A stretch of DNA of 64,000 bases, from assembly GCA_019914995.1 (NCBI GenBank), contig CM034140.1, forward strand, positions 3,782,001-3,846,000, given 5' to 3'. The position numbers and the translations under genes were made by a program. How positions within the stretch are numbered: position 1 is the stretch's first letter; every line of letters starts with the position of its first letter. This DNA comes from Acanthochlamys bracteata. Taxonomy: Eukaryota > Streptophyta > Magnoliopsida > Pandanales > Velloziaceae. The notes beneath the pieces are model-generated. The model saw only the letters and a list, made by a program, of their open reading frames with translations, was not told where the DNA came from and did no database searches. Of this stretch, positions 33,901-47,100 are shown piece after piece.

Positions 33901-34956
33901 TTGATAATTTGAAACTTTGACAAGTACATACCAAATTCTCGTTTCATTACTGGAATCTCGGTGTTTTAAGTTTTCTGAGGACTTTTGTAATTGTGGTCAC
34001 TAAGTTGAATTTGGTTGTTTGTGCTTTCAGGTTACATAATAAATTACTTACTTATACTCATATTTTTCAGGTAGCAAGGATTCTTCTCTTCATCTATTTG
34101 TTTGTCCATATGTACTCTCATTTTGATCAGGTACGCTTATACTAATAATGCTATGATAATGAAAAGAATAAGCTGGTGTAGCTAAAATTCAGTTTCTTTT
34201 TTGCTCTCTCTCTCTCTCTCTCTCTGAAACTTTTCATGCACATTGTCTAGTGATTGGCCTATGTTTATTCTATAGACCATTGGTACATATCTCATGTGAG
34301 TCCATTTGATACGAAGGATGCATTAAGACTGTAGATTGCTCAGGAAGACAAATAGAGATCACGTGGTTCTTTCATACTAGTATGTAATTGTTTTCCAGAT
34401 TTAAGCTTGACATATGAGTTTATTTGTGTTAGAAATTGTTAACTGTTTTGTTCACATTTGTCTCTACACCAAATGCTTCTTCTTTAGGTACTTAACCAAA
34501 TATACACTGGAACTAGGATGGTAACACCATTATAATTGAGGTAGCTAAACATCGTTAGTTTGGAGGATATGCTCAAGCTGGAGGAGCTATTAATTTTTTT
34601 CAAACCGAGTCGTGTGATACTTCATCATGATAAATACAATCTGAATGCACCATAGGTAGAAGAAAATATGCTATTGAACCTGTTCGATGGAGCCACCTTT
34701 AAGAGCTGTTACGACTAATATGAAAAATTACATAGAACAAAGCATATTACCTTCTGTAATCATAAATGAATTGGTGTACCTAAACTAATCCCTGGTCGCT
34801 CATATTTTATTCTTCCAGGTGAAGACCATATTTCCCCTGGGCTTCTACAGTATCCTTGCAGTACCTTCGGTGTTGATAGTGATGAACGTTTACTGGTTCA
34901 TGAAGATTTTTAGAGGAATGGTGAAGACCCTTTCAAGAAAGAGAAGCTCTGACTGA
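30946..34956 (+). CDS. TLC-domain (TMEM56/TLCD4-like) membrane protein
   Basis: Eight coding exons: 30946-31035, 32872-32960, 33067-33205, 33300-33374, 33488-33609, 33693-33768, 34071-34130, 34819-34956; all introns GT-AG and in phase; 262 residues. The protein has several hydrophobic segments (VLVAAVSFYLVVVSDLF, FLADLAMIIWLFPALGG, YNGVALFLGWLVARILLFIY, ILAVPSVLIVMNVYWFM). It also has the TLC hallmarks: an HHGLSM histidine pair (VIHHGLS) in the middle and a SEATTPFVNLRWYLD segment. Length and layout match plant TMEM56-like proteins of the TRAM/LAG1/CLN8 superfamily. That family sits in the ER or endomembranes; lipid-related roles are proposed for animal members, but the plant substrate is unknown to me. 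The ATG gives MEKGMELKSGTTEKV; an earlier start is not evident. Confidence 0.9.
31105..31918 (+). repeat. Three diverged tandem repeats in intron 1 of TLC gene
   Basis: Copies at about 31105-31293, 31414-31590 and 31750-31918 share an ordered set of words: ACATGTTTTGGTT or similar, GACTCTGC..TTTCT, AAAGCATGATTTCC-like, TTGATTGCCTTATAG-like, CACCTTGGTTTGACTTC-like, and (first and third) AAGTAGAATGTTTTGT. Spacing is about 309 and 336 bp. The copies are substantially diverged, so the duplication is old. Confidence 0.65.
32352..32438 (+). repeat. Two-copy tandem repeat in intron 1 of TLC gene
   Basis: GATTTGAAGAAA followed by ATCATGGGGTATATAAGAGG occurs twice (ending 32396 and 32438), about 42 bp apart. 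Each unit includes a TATATAA word, but it lies deep in an intron and is not proposed as a promoter. Confidence 0.8.
34204..34225 (+). repeat. (CT)11 microsatellite
   Basis: Eleven uninterrupted CT units in the last intron of the TLC gene. Confidence 0.95.
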
Positions 34957-35264
34957 TATCAACTTATGTTTCCTACTCTGCTCTTCTAGTGTGCTCACAT
35001 AACATTTGCACCTATGTTGATATAGATTAGTAGTACAAATAACCTTCTATATTTGTTATAAGCCATGTTATACAACAGATTCATAATTTCATTGAAGCTG
35101 AAGGTCTCTACAATGGCTTGGTAATTGTAAATACGGAATATAATTCTTATTCTAAGTTATTATCCATTAGACTGGTTAAAAAATGAATTAATACTTCTCA
35201 AGCTATTGTCTTCTGTAGCTTGCACACGCATGCCACAGTATTATTGAAAATAGAATGCTGCTAA

Positions 35265-35495
35265 GGGTTTGTTTATTTTGTTTGAAAGTGGAGTTCAAAA
35301 AAGTGATTTTAAAAAATGAAAAATGAGTTTAATTTTTTAAATTTATTTTTATTAAAAGCGGAGTTTTTAGTTTTGAATAAGATTGTTGAAGGTGGAGTTT
35401 AGAAGTGAGTTTAATTTTTATGTTTATTTTTTAAAAGTGAATTTGAAGTGGAAGTTTTAATCAAAATTGAGTTTAAAGTATATGTATACATGCCC
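35265..35495. mobile_element. Tourist-like MITE (family B), TAA duplication
   Basis: Left end GGGTTTGTTTATTTTG; right end reverse-complements to GGGCATGTATAC; TAA flanks both sides (35262-35264 and 35496-35498). The 231-bp length, GGG-TGT-TA termini and TAA duplication fit PIF/Harbinger (Tourist) MITEs. The interior has repeated AAGTGGAGTTT/AAAGTGA words. A related element is at 53456-53680. Confidence 0.65.
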
Positions 35496-35657
35496 TAAAC
35501 ATGAACCGATAATTTTTTCATCACCAAATCTATCCTCTTTCCTTTTTATAGTAATAGTATGAATTTAACTATCCTATGCAACTCTATTACGCAAACAAGT
35601 GACTTCACTTAACAGAAGGAATTATCTTTTTCAATTGGGGACTTGTTGTGACATTAG

Positions 35658-35876
35658 GAGCGTTTGGTTGACGGTTTTTACAGCGCTTTTTTTTAATTTT
35701 TAATTATATATTTTTTAATATATATTTTATAAATATTAAAAACAATTTTTTAAAAAATTAAAATATAAAAAAATTCTAAGAAATTTTTTATTATATATTT
35801 TTATTATTTTTTTAAAAATAAAAAAATAGAATTTATTTTTAAAAAAATTTTATTTTATAAATAATTTCAAACGCTC
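35658..35876. mobile_element. AT-rich MITE, family A, with clear 9-bp TIR
   Basis: Starts GAGCGTTTG and ends CAAACGCTC, an exact 9-bp inverted repeat. The interior is the cleanest family A copy (TTTAATTATATATTTTTTAA ... TTTATTATATATTTTTATTA ... ATTTTATTTTATAAATAATT). No coding content; target duplication not clear. Confidence 0.7.
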
Positions 35877-36089
35877 GCTAAATCATTATGCAAGTTGCAC
35901 ATTGACCATGTCCACTTCAAATAACGAAGAAAGTACAAGCACTAAATTATATAGTGCCGCAAGACATTTCGTTTGATTTATAAAAAGATAATAGAAAAAG
36001 AATAATTAACATGAAGGATACTAAAAGTCTGCGCATATTAATACGAGGTTACTTAACTAGACCGCCTATACAATAAGTTACTAGCAAGA

Positions 36090-36290
36090 AGCAAAATTCG
36101 CAAAATTTTTCAAAAAATTAGTTTTTAATTTATATTTTAGAATATTTAAAAATTTATTTAAAAATTTAAAAAATATAAAAATTTATGATTTATTATTATT
36201 ATTTTATTATTTTTAAATTAAATAAATAAAACTTATTTCTTAAAAATAAATATATTTTAAAATAATTTCATTTCGAAAAAGCATTTCAAA
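36090..36290. repeat. AT-rich MITE-like repeat, family A
   Basis: Family A interior (TTTAAAAATTTATTTAAAAA, TTTATTATTATTATTTTATT) ending in CATTTCAAACGCTC, the same right terminus as the copy at 35658-35876. The left terminus is degraded. Confidence 0.55.
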
Positions 36291-36302
36291 CGCTCAAGTT
36301 GC

Positions 36303-36515
36303 ATTTTCTAAACGCTCTTTTTTAATTTTTTAATTTTATATTTTTCAATACATATTTTATAATTATTTAGAAAATTTATTTAAAAATTTACGTAGTAAAA
36401 TTTTTTTATTACATATTTTATTATTTTTTTGAAGTAAAAAAAATAAAAATTATTTTTTGAAAAGAATAAAAAAATCTTTCATTTTAAAAAATTTTATTTT
36501 ATAAGTACTACCAAA
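36303..36515. repeat. AT-rich MITE-like repeat, family A
   Basis: Begins at TTTTCTAAACGCTC and shows TTTTCAATACATATTTTATA, a TACGTAGTAAAATTTTTT centre, and ends TTTTATAAGTACTACCAAAT. It lies directly next to the previous copy, in tandem. Confidence 0.55.
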
Positions 36516-37188
36516 TATTCTATATAAAACAACATCGAATACTAGTTTTAAAATAATTAAAATAAATTTTTTATCGAAAAAATTATTTTAAAAATAATTT
36601 AATTTTTTATTTCAAATTAATAACAAATATTATATGTATAAAATTTTAATTATATTTATATTTTTAAACTTTTAATTTTTTATAAATATTACAAAAAAGT
36701 TACTAAACTTAAAATAAAATAAATATTTTCGCGCAATTATCTCACATGCATGCCAAATAATGAGTTGGAACGGTTTATGCATGGCATAAACTTCATCCAC
36801 TTCCCTATTTCGGAAATTAAGTTAGATTTGGTAGTAAACAAATTTACTAATTAGTATTGTAACCCGCTCCGCCGATTCAAAATGAGGAGTGCTTAAAAAA
36901 TAATTTCAATCAAACGAAAAATATTTTTAAATGATAAAAATATTTGTTTATTTTTAAAAATAAGAAAAGTTTAGTTATCAATTAAAAAATACTATAAAAT
37001 TTTATAAAATATTAATATTAAAATGATTTTTTGAAAACGCACCGGCAAACGCACCTTTATAACATCGGATATAATTCAACACGTTTTTAATTTCAGTGCG
37101 GAACCCAAAAGAATTATTATTGTTATTGTTTTGTAATTTCTGAGTTAAAGCGCGCTCTCCTCACTCGCTCTCGTTCACCCTGTCGCGA

Positions 37189-39891
37189 ATGTTACGCTCT
37201 TCCCGCTCTCTCCTCTACCGGTACGCCGGCGGTAATCTCACCTCTCGCTTCACAGCTAAACACCCGATCTTTCCTTCTCGCCCTTTCTGCTCCGCTTCCT
37301 CTGCTGCTACTGCGGGGGCGACAACTACCACTACCGTTAATGGAAACGGAAGCGGAAACGGAAGCCGAGCTGCTGCTGTGGCGACGAAAGAGGAAGCGAG
37401 AAGGTTGATGAGGTTGGTGAATGTCGAAGCTTTGAAACGAAGATTGGGAGCGGACGAGAAGGAGATGATCGGGTATTGCGATTTGCTTAACGAGTGTGAA
37501 ACCAGTGGTGTCGCGAGATCACGCGATGAAGCGGCTGCGTTCGCTCGCGCTCTTGATGATGCTGGCGTTGTTTTGCTTTTTATGGATAAGGTCTATCTGC
37601 ACCCCGACAAGGTAATCCTTTCTCAAATCTCTCCATCGTCGTTTTTGTTGAATCATTTTTGTTAATGTTGATTTTGTGGTGGAGTAATTAGAAAGTAGCT
37701 TGTTGGAACGGAGAAGGAGATTGGCTTTGTAATTGATTATTTTTTTAGCAGCAAATAGAAGTTTTAGAATTTTTTGGCAATTATTTTAGGTCTTTTTTAA
37801 GTTTTGGTTGCGATTGGGGAGATAGAGAAATTAGTAGTAGTTCTTGTTTATTTTAAAATCTGGTTTTACATTTCCAAGTTCTTTTGCTGATGGATTTTTT
37901 ACCAATGTGCGTTAGATGGGATTGATTAGTATATCTTTAATTTTTAGGTATAGTTTTTTGACAATTCATATTCTTGCGTTCAAAAGGGGATCAAATTTAA
38001 GAACTTGGATTGTAGTTTGTTCGGGTTTCTAGGTTGGAGTTTGTTTACATCAATTGGTTTAGCTCAGGTTGGATGGCCTACTTGATAGAGAGAGGTCTGT
38101 TCCTTTGCTATGAAGATTTCTTTTCTGCATTCTGTCACACAGATTTAGCTTGGTCCATTGGAAGCAGTAATCTCAATGAGCTTTGTTGATGAATTCCTTT
38201 AGAATCTGAAACCTTTTGCAAAAGAAGAAAATAAAAATAGGTGGGAGCTAGGATGTTGAGATGTAGCTCATTCTTACCCTTCATTTTTTTCTTTAGGAGA
38301 AGATTTTGTTGTCTCCCAAGTTCAAAGGCTGTAAATGAAAAACAAAATAGATTTAGGTGAGATTGCTATCCCATGGCATTGGTCGTACTAAGCGGATTCC
38401 AACTTTTTGATAGAATACTGATGTTCGCCCTAGGTCTCTTGCTTGATCTATAGACTTCAGGATTGAACCAATTTCCACACTGCTGATTCCTAAGGTACTA
38501 GTCATTGGCAGCTGGGTATAGATGCAAAAGGAAGTAGTTATGCTGCAAGAATTTTAGTTGAAACGTGTGGTCCATATTTGTGCACAAGGTTTTCAAAAGA
38601 ATTATGATGCCCTAGTTTCTAAAAGGAATATCTAAAACTTATCTATTGGGGTAGGCTCAGAAAGGAACTAATTGAAACAGATTGTTGATGGTACACAATC
38701 TTATTTGAAGCTTTCGTGTGGAATGCATTCTCTGCGCATATTTGTATGGGGTTTCTGAGTGCTTTGTAGTCGCTCATTTTCTTTTTGCATGCACTTATCT
38801 TTTTATTTAAAAATTATCCTTTATTTGGAGTTAGGATCTTTTTGGTGGTTCTTCATTTGCTCTTCAAAAGAGGAAGTTGCATAGGACGGTAAGAAGATTT
38901 TTATATGCTAATTCTCTATATAGTCCATCTTTATTACTTCAGATTTTCAAAAAATCATTGTATTGATTTGCAGCTGTCTGGGTAATGATGGTTGATACAG
39001 GAGGGGATGAGAGTATTTCTGTTTAATAGTCAATGTAGTATGATTGGTGAAATCAAGTTGGATCTGGAATTTTTATATCGAGACTTGGATGGTCTGAAAG
39101 AAGTACTGCTTGCATGATCTCTGCCAACTCTTCAGTGGTCTTCTTGATGGTTCTTGAACACATATACTTGTGCTCATTTTGCTTTAGTAAATGCCAACCT
39201 TCCAATCTTTCTGGAGTCTTTTAATTTTGACAATCAGGCTGTATTCTTTCTGAATTTCAGTAACAGGAGCATGGACATTTGAATCAGCTTCCAGAAGTAC
39301 ATCTATGTTAGAATAATCTGACCTGTCATTTGATTGCACTGTGTTTAGTAAAAGCTGCGTTTGCTTTCTTTTGTGCATTTGTGCTGCATGTTTTTGTGAA
39401 AAATTAGCGTATTGAGTTTATGCATCCCAATACTTCAGGTTGTCGATCTTGTAAGTAAAGCAGTACCGCTTGCACTTACACCTGAAGATGACCCAAGAAT
39501 AGAAGAACTGAAGCAGCTACTGAAAAAGAAGGAAGAGGTAGATAAGCTTGCACATCGGCAGGGCCGCCACATTTTATGGTTGGGTTTGGGATTCTTTATC
39601 ACTCAGATTGGCCTATTCTTCCGTCTCACATTCTGGGAGTTCTCTTGGGATGTAATGGAACCTATTGCGTTCTTCGCCACAACAACAGGCCTGGTTGTTG
39701 GCTATGCATACTTCTTAATTACCTCAAGGGATCCAACATATCAGGATTTCATGGAAAGGCTCTTTTCATCAAGACTGAGGAAGATAGCTCAGAAGATGAA
39801 CTTCGATATGCAGAGGTTTACTGAATTACAGAAGCACTGCAAATGCAATGTATACCATACCGGAGCTCTAGAGGCATTACTGAGAAGTTAA
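37189..39891 (+). CDS. MCU: Mitochondrial calcium uniporter protein (MCU)
   Basis: Two exons, 37189-37611 and 39439-39891, joined in phase across a 1827-bp GT-AG intron; 291 residues. The first about 35 residues are rich in Arg and Ser with no acidic residues ([14 protein letters not shown]), as expected for a mitochondrial targeting peptide. A low-complexity Thr/Gly/Asn stretch follows, then the matrix N-terminal domain. The C-terminal part has coiled-coil-like [19 protein letters not shown]. After it come two transmembrane helices flanking the pore signature: W211-D-V-M-E-P216 (DxxE motif; helices about 185-203 and 217-235). The protein forms the Ca2+-selective pore of the inner mitochondrial membrane. 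Plants have several paralogues, and I cannot say which one this is. Confidence 0.94.
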
Positions 39892-42800
39892 TCCTTTTTG
39901 TTCTTTGCTAATCTAAAAGGATCACCAGGTAATTATTTGCATATGGGGTTTAGTTTCCTAGTGGAGGAACATTGCCCGGTGTGTTGTAGAGTTGCTAACA
40001 GTTGGGAACATGCTCATGCTGTCAAAGTAAAGTGCAAAGTTTTTCAGGAGGCAGCATGCACGGCTAATAGCAAATATATACAAGTTGTCGGTATAACCTT
40101 TTCATCTTTGTTTAACATATCTTCCTTTTATCTGGTGTCCCAATTGCAGCTGTATTTAATTCTTAGTTCCTAAGAATACATTCACCAATCAGCTGTAGGT
40201 ATTGGCCAAGACGAGGTTGAATGTTATATACCTGCACGGCGGTTTCTGGTTAAAAAATCAAGTAATGCTATAGTTATTCCGCGTAGTTTACTTTTTTTGA
40301 GTACACTCTTTTTTGTTAAATAGTTTATAAGAAGAGACATGCCTTCTTGGAACAGGTGATAGGAGAAATTGGCAGTGCAGTTTGAATATAGACGTCAATG
40401 TGAGAAATTACCTTGTCAGTTACTTGCTTTGTATTATTTATTACTTGTTTATTGGAAACTTAATGATAATTAATTAAAAAAGCGCATGAATAGAGCTTAT
40501 GAGATTTTTGTTGGGATTCAAAAATTATTCTATGTTATAGTAAAATGATTTTATTTGGATTGCTTCGTTGCAAGTCTCTTTTCAAAGTTTATACTATATG
40601 AAATGATTGGTTCGTCGCAAATCAGTATATGAGTTTTCTAGGCAAGACCAGTCGGAAAGGTTGGAGAAATTTGAAACCTTCCAATAATAGGGCACTAGAG
40701 TACATGTTAGTTCTAATGGAGAAATTGGCATTGCAGTTTGAGATAGGAGTATTTTTGCAGGTTCCAAGTTCCATCACCTAGTTAGAACTACAACCGTGAT
40801 ACTGTGATTTCTTTCTCCTCGCAATTGTATTGATTGGCATGGGTGTATGGTCTCCACTGCATGGAGTACTTAACAAGGCTTCCAAGTGAAGGTCCCCTCT
40901 GATTTGTGAGTTCATTTGATCAGTGTTATAGTTGTCTTAAGGATATATTTTTAATTTGTTGAAAGTGAGTTCTGTAAAATTGAGTTCGGTAAAAATAAAT
41001 TAGAGGTGAATTTGAAAAATTCAGGATAAAGTGAATAAAAAATATGAATTTAAACTCGAAATTTGACGAAAAAAGATGACTTTCAAAGAAAAGTGCCATG
41101 ACTTGGGCTCAAAGAAGCGGCAGCATAAACTCACTGTCAAGACCAGGCAGCTGCAACACTGATCAAATGAACGAAGTTTACCAGCCATATATTTCAAGGA
41201 GATGTAGGCATAACATTCTTATCTTCTATTTTATGTTGCTATTATTGAAATTTACAATACCTGCATTTCAAAAATTACGGCTACTCCATTAATCAAGAAG
41301 AGAATGCAATCCTATAAGGCTTAAGCAGCTCTTCTGCTTTCTAATTCGTAGACAGGAGTGGTTATTCTTGTATTTGGTTTTTGTATTAGTTCGTGTTGTG
41401 CTTCCAACCATCTTGGCGTGGCTTCAAGATAATTCCTGATACTTCGTTCCAGCATCTGTGTTTGCGTTAGCATCTTCTGCATCTATTAATCGCATTGGAT
41501 CGGCTGCCATTGGGATTGCAGGCTGGTGTGCCGTATGTGCGAAGGGTTTAGCAGCCCAAGGTTTCTTCAATCCATTTGAATACAAAGTGTTCTACTGGTG
41601 CAGGTGCATCACTATATACTGCTAATCGGCTGTTTGTTCTGGAATTAGGATCGTATTATTTTACTATAAATTCAATCATTTCATATATTTTAATTATTAC
41701 TCTGAGTTTCACTTTTATTTCCGTAAGAATGAATAGATTCATAAAATTTGATCTAAGATAAAGTTTTGATATGCATCGACTGTCGTTCAGGGCACGAGTT
41801 TCTGATTACTAGTTTAGCAAAATATGTTTGTAGAAATTTGAAATTTGAAAGTGGAATTTGTAGAAAAAATTCACTAGCACATCAATCTGAGATAATATTT
41901 AAAAATATTTTAAATATATATTTTTAAATCAATAATATTATAAAATATTTTAAAATAAATTTTTTTATGATGTAAAATATTTTATTTTTTAATTTTAAAA
42001 ATTTTGTAAACAATATAAAAAATTAATTAAAAAATATAAAATAAAATAAATAAAAAGCAGATGAAAGTTCCTAAGTCCTAACAGCACCTAAAAACCTCAC
42101 CAAGAAAGCAAAATTATTATATCGTGTAAGATTTCGCCAAAAACAATTCAATTAAACATAAGAAGAAAATATTTGCATCATACACGGAAGGATTTCGTCA
42201 ATAAATCAATGATAAATCACGCATGGATTCACCAATTTGCCAAAGTACAAAAAACTCTCACAAACTTTAGTCTTCGCAAATGCTTTTCATCGTTGCTGCA
42301 TCTCTATTGCTCCTCTATTGTTTCAGAAAGAATGATGTCAATCTTGTTGAAAAAAACTTTCTGAGCATAGAATTATTATTGAAATAAATTTTTTACAAAA
42401 TTAAAAATTTCTATTCTATTTTAAAAAATATATTTTACTTATTTATTAAAAATAATAATAATAAAAATATTTTTCTTGAACGCCGAAAAAATAAGCCCAA
42501 ACTCTCGATCTTTCTTAGGTTGTGGTACTGTAACTTAATTTACATTAGATCAGAAATAGAATAAAATGTTTGAGAAAAGAGTTTGTTAAAAATATCTTGA
42601 TCATAAAAAAATTACAATAAATATATTACTTTATAAATATACTCTTATTAATTAATTGTCAATCTTGCGTGGTTATTTTTTAAAAACTCTTTAGCATCAA
42701 ATATTAACTTCTAATTTTGATATGATCTTGCATTTTGAAAAGTTTAATTTTTGAATCAGTCAACATTATTAGTATCTCAAGTTCTCAATGAAAACAAAGA

Positions 42801-43974
42801 CCAGGAAGTAAAAAAAAAAAAAAAAAAGTTTAATATGAATGTTTTTCATTGTCAATGGATCCCATTATTGTTAAATTATGAAACACGAGTACAATCGTAT
42901 ACGAGAACCTGCTCCAAGCAGCTCAGACAATTCTTCCAAGAGAAGGCTGCGTCTGAAGAAAATACGTTCTGAAAAAATATTTTTAATTTGTATTTTTAAA
43001 TAAAATTTTTATAATATTTAATAAAAAATTATCTAAAAATATAAAAAATTTGTTATTTTTTATTTTTCTTATATTTGTAAATTAAAAAATAAAATTCATA
43101 AATAAATGTTTTAAAAAAGTATTCCTAAATACCTTTCAATTTTTATAGAAACAACAAGCCACACTGAAATGTTTAGAGGCAAAATGGCTATATTTATATC
43201 CTGAAGTTTTACATAAAAAAATTCATTAGCAAGTAAAAATTTGAATAGATAAAAAATCTTGTTGGAGCTGCAAGGGTTATCGTGTATTCTTTTTATCTAA
43301 AAACTTAATATTTTTACTTTTAATAATTCACTTCTAAATATAAATAATACAAGAACTCATTTTTACTTAAAAAATATAAAAATTTAATCTACTTTCAACA
43401 ATATTATTTTTAACAATTTATTTTTAAAAACTAAATTTTAAAGAGTTTACTTTCAAAATTAAAAGAATGCAAAGTAGTATAGCATGTTAAAAGACAATCT
43501 TTATCAATATTTAATCTAAAATTTCTCTGAAATTTGAGAAAATGTAAGTTATCTACGTCACGCAACGCGTGCGTACTCAATCACAACCGGAACGAATCAC
43601 CAAAAACTCCCCGCACGGTCGCAACTCACCCCAAAACACAAAACAAAACGAACGCGCGCCACCTCACCTCAGCCCCCTGATCTTTGATCCAATTTTTACA
43701 GATTCCCCTTCTCAACCAAATCCAAATTTTAAAAAAAAAAAAAAACAACAAAATATTTGCAAGATCTGCCTATTAACATTGAATTAAAGAAATTAGTCCT
43801 TAACGAAACAAGTAACAAGAGTCTCTCGCTCAGTGTTCCCGTCTCCATCTCTTTCTCAAATCTCCCCTTTCTCATACTCTCACACACTTTCTTTCAGACA
43901 ACCGCCGGCCGGAAAACGACAAAAAGAATCTCTTCAGCAACGCTCTATTCTCTAGCATTGCTTTCTCTGACGCC
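39892..43974. other. Intergenic region between MCU and GAUT7
   Basis: 39892-40300 is the likely MCU 3' UTR. 41450-41630 holds an open segment (ASINRIGSAAIGIAGWCAV on the plus strand) I cannot assign. AT-rich repeat-like blocks occur at 41880-42060, 42370-42480, 42970-43130 and 43290-43460. A poly-A run of about 19 lies near 42811. No complete gene is supported. Confidence 0.5.
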
Positions 43975-43982
43975 TATAAATA
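43975..43982 (+). promoter_or_regulatory. TATA box, GAUT7 promoter
   Basis: TATAAATA lies in a locally C/T-rich, less AT-rich stretch, 128 bp before the GAUT7 start codon. This leaves room for a short leader (transcription start expected about 30 bp downstream). Confidence 0.6.
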
Positions 43983-44109
43983 TAAGCCACGCCATTCCAT
44001 TTCTTCTCTCCTTTCAAACCTTCGAAGCTTCAGAAGCGAGTAGTTTCACAGTGAAGAAGGCGAAACTGCTGCTGCTGCTTCTTCTGCGGTGGCGGTGGTG
44101 TCGGAGGAG

Positions 44110-47100
44110 ATGAAAGGAAGCACCGCCGCGGCTCCGGTGACTACACCGGCGAAGAGGAAGTGGAAGGGTTTTGCTCTCGCTCTTGTTCTCGCGCTCGTTG
44201 CTTTCTCTCTGCTAGTACCTCTTGCTTTTGTTCTAGGTTTCCACAACAATCGGTTCCCTTACGGTAATTAATTTGCTTGATTTATTGATTGATTATTTTC
44301 TTTCCCTTTATCTCTGTTTGGTTACTTCTGTTTGATATGGCTTTAGAGCTCTGAGATCTCATCAGATCTGGCTCAGATTCTAGCTGCTTGATTCGCATTG
44401 CCGGAGCAAAGCTTGGATTCTTGAGATCTGAGTTCGCATGTTGTTTCCTAGTAGTTCATTGATTTCTGTAAGATCTGTAATATTAATTTTGTTGTTTTCT
44501 GTGTAGGATACTCTACTGAGGAGAGATCGACTTCGGTGGGTTGCTATCTTCTCTTGTTTTCTGCTGTTCTTAATTGTTATTGCTGATTTTTAGTGTTCTT
44601 TGCTTGGACCAGGTTTCAGGCTTTAATTATGATGCAAGCCAGGAGCCGAACTTGGCTGAGGTTTGTTGAATACTTTTGGTCTTTGTTAAGCATTGTTTAG
44701 TGGGTTGATAGACTTTTAAACTACTTGCGGACTAGAGAACGGTAATGTGGTTTCCTTTGTGTAGACTGAATCGAGGATCGATGATCTGGTGAGGAAATTC
44801 GGTCCAACTTTGCCAAAGGTTTGCTATCTATCTATCTATCTGCTTCCAGTAGACTTCTGTTATAGGGTTCGTGTAGTTTTCTTCCTCTACATGTGATTGA
44901 TAGCTGTTGAATAACTGTAACGATTGTACCTGCTTTGTTTCTCGATCATGAATCTCCAGAAGCATGGCTACGAACTCCTTTCACTTCCTTTACTTTCAAT
45001 TATCCGCATCCGACCTTAGTTACATTTTTCTTCCTCCAAACTAAGTAATATAATGCAGATGGTACTGTTAGTGCGTTACCCATCTGCAATCTCAACTTCA
45101 GTTCTGTAGTGGAGCTTCCTCTTTTGTCCTTGGAACTTCTTATCTCTATACTTACGACACAACTATGAGTTCTATTAGATTCTTTATGCTACTGGAGCTG
45201 TGGTTGTAGTATGGGATAATAAAGGAAGATTTTAAATGTTAAGAGAACATTGTGCTTTTGTTCATTGATAGCTTCGCTTTTAGCTTATGATCTCACTTCT
45301 AATCGGAAAATGTGAGTGCAAGTAGATGTTTAGTATGTGGATGCATTTGTTTACAAGTTTCTTCAATTTCGATAATCTGCATGTAGTCGGTGCTAGTGTT
45401 CAAATAGAACTTTCTCCCTTGTATGTGAGGTTCATAACTTGATATAACTATTCACCCCAATCAACAGAGGTACCAATTCTTTAAATTCACTAAAGAAGAG
45501 AATCTATATGCTTTTACTCCTGAGGCTTTAAGAATTGAATATGGAGATGCACTGAAAACTCACCGGCATGGTTCTGCTCCATATGCCAAGTGTTCCAAAT
45601 CTTGGACACCAGCACTTTTAAATAAATATGCTGAATAACTTTTCAAATACCTCTTTGTAATTAAGCAATTTTAGAAGTCTTTTGATCAAAACCCTGTTGG
45701 AATTCTTTGGATACTTTTTACGTAGTTATCATTTTCACCTTTAATCTTGCAATTGTTACAAATACATAAAACATTTCTGTCAACCAGGATGTTACAGTTA
45801 AGTTTTTGAAGGAAAGTACTGGGAATTATGGGAAAAAAGATAGTGGTCGACAGAATAATGATGTCGCATCATCTACATCAAGGAAAGAGGTTGTCACATC
45901 CAATTTCGATATTGATAGCAGTTCCCGCAAAAAAGGTGTGCAATTTCAAGATTTAATCAGACCTAGAACATAATACGCATTGGTGTTCTTTTAGTATTTA
46001 TCGTCCTCATGTTCTCTGCAGGCTCATCATCGCAGCAAGTTGCTTCACCGAAAACCTATCAAATGTCAGAAAGAAAGGTATTTCGCTTTCTCATAACTTT
46101 AAAGGACATACTTTGACTTTCATTAGCTATGACTGATGCTGTAGCTGGGAAGAGCAAGGCGCAATGCGCTTCCTCTATTTGTTGAACTTTTGTGTTAGGT
46201 TCAATCTCAAACCAAAATGAGAATTCTAGCTCTGTCATTGTCCGACTTAATTCCAACAGCTCTAGCATTCTGTAAAAATTGGCATGCACCATAAACCACA
46301 TAAGCAATTTTTTCATTCAGAATTGTAGAAATCTGATTGAAATTATCGTAGAAGTTGATGGTGTTGCTGAAGTTTTCAAGGATTACTAGACGTGGATGTG
46401 TTCTCTTTTCAGGAAAGCAGTGAATCTACAAAGAAGAATCTGGATAAAGGTTCAAAGAGTGTTGAAACAGAGAAGTCATGTCAGCTTCCATTTGGAAGCT
46501 ATTGCATTTGGTCTACTGAGAACAAAGAAGCGATGAAGGACTCTTCTGTGAAAAGGCTCAAAGATCAACTTTTTGTTGCAAGAGCTTACTATCCTAGTAT
46601 TGCAAAACTTAAGGGACAAGATAAGCTGACTCGTGAACTGAAGCAGAACATTCAGGAATATGAGCGCATGCTCGGTGAGGCAATCTCAGATATGGATCTT
46701 CCTCTAGGGTAGGATATGCTATAAACCTAAGCGTTTCTTTTGACAGATTGATTGGTAGACTGTTGTAAGTACCCTTTCTATATTTTCAGTGTGGGTAAGA
46801 AGATACAGAGAATGGATAGGACGATTGCAAGAGCTAAAGAATGTGCTGTGGATTGCAACAATGTTGACAAGAAATTCCGACAATTAGTCGATCTTTCTGA
46901 GGATGAGGCTCTTTTCCATATGAAGCAGAGTGCATTTCTTTTTCATCTCGGAGTTCAGACCATCCCCAAAAGTTTGCACTGTTTGTCAATGAGATCAACG
47001 ATGGAGTACTTCAGATCAGATTCAATGGATGCAGACAAATCTTATGCTGACAGAGTAGAGAATCCAAAACTTAAGCATTATGTAATCTTCTCTAGAAACA

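Larger units (their letters stand above)
34957..37188. other. Intergenic region rich in MITE-like repeats
   Basis: Holds the TLC gene 3' UTR and at least four short MITE-like elements listed separately, plus AT-rich remnants at 36540-36720 and 36890-37050. 37080-37188 is the presumed promoter/leader of the calcium uniporter gene (C/T-rich CGCTCTCCTCACTCGCTCTC). Confidence 0.55.

Noticed and set aside
44089..44109. GAUT7 start seven codons upstream.
   Set aside because: The codon is GTG; the ATG at 44110 gives the MKG start typical of GAUT7.
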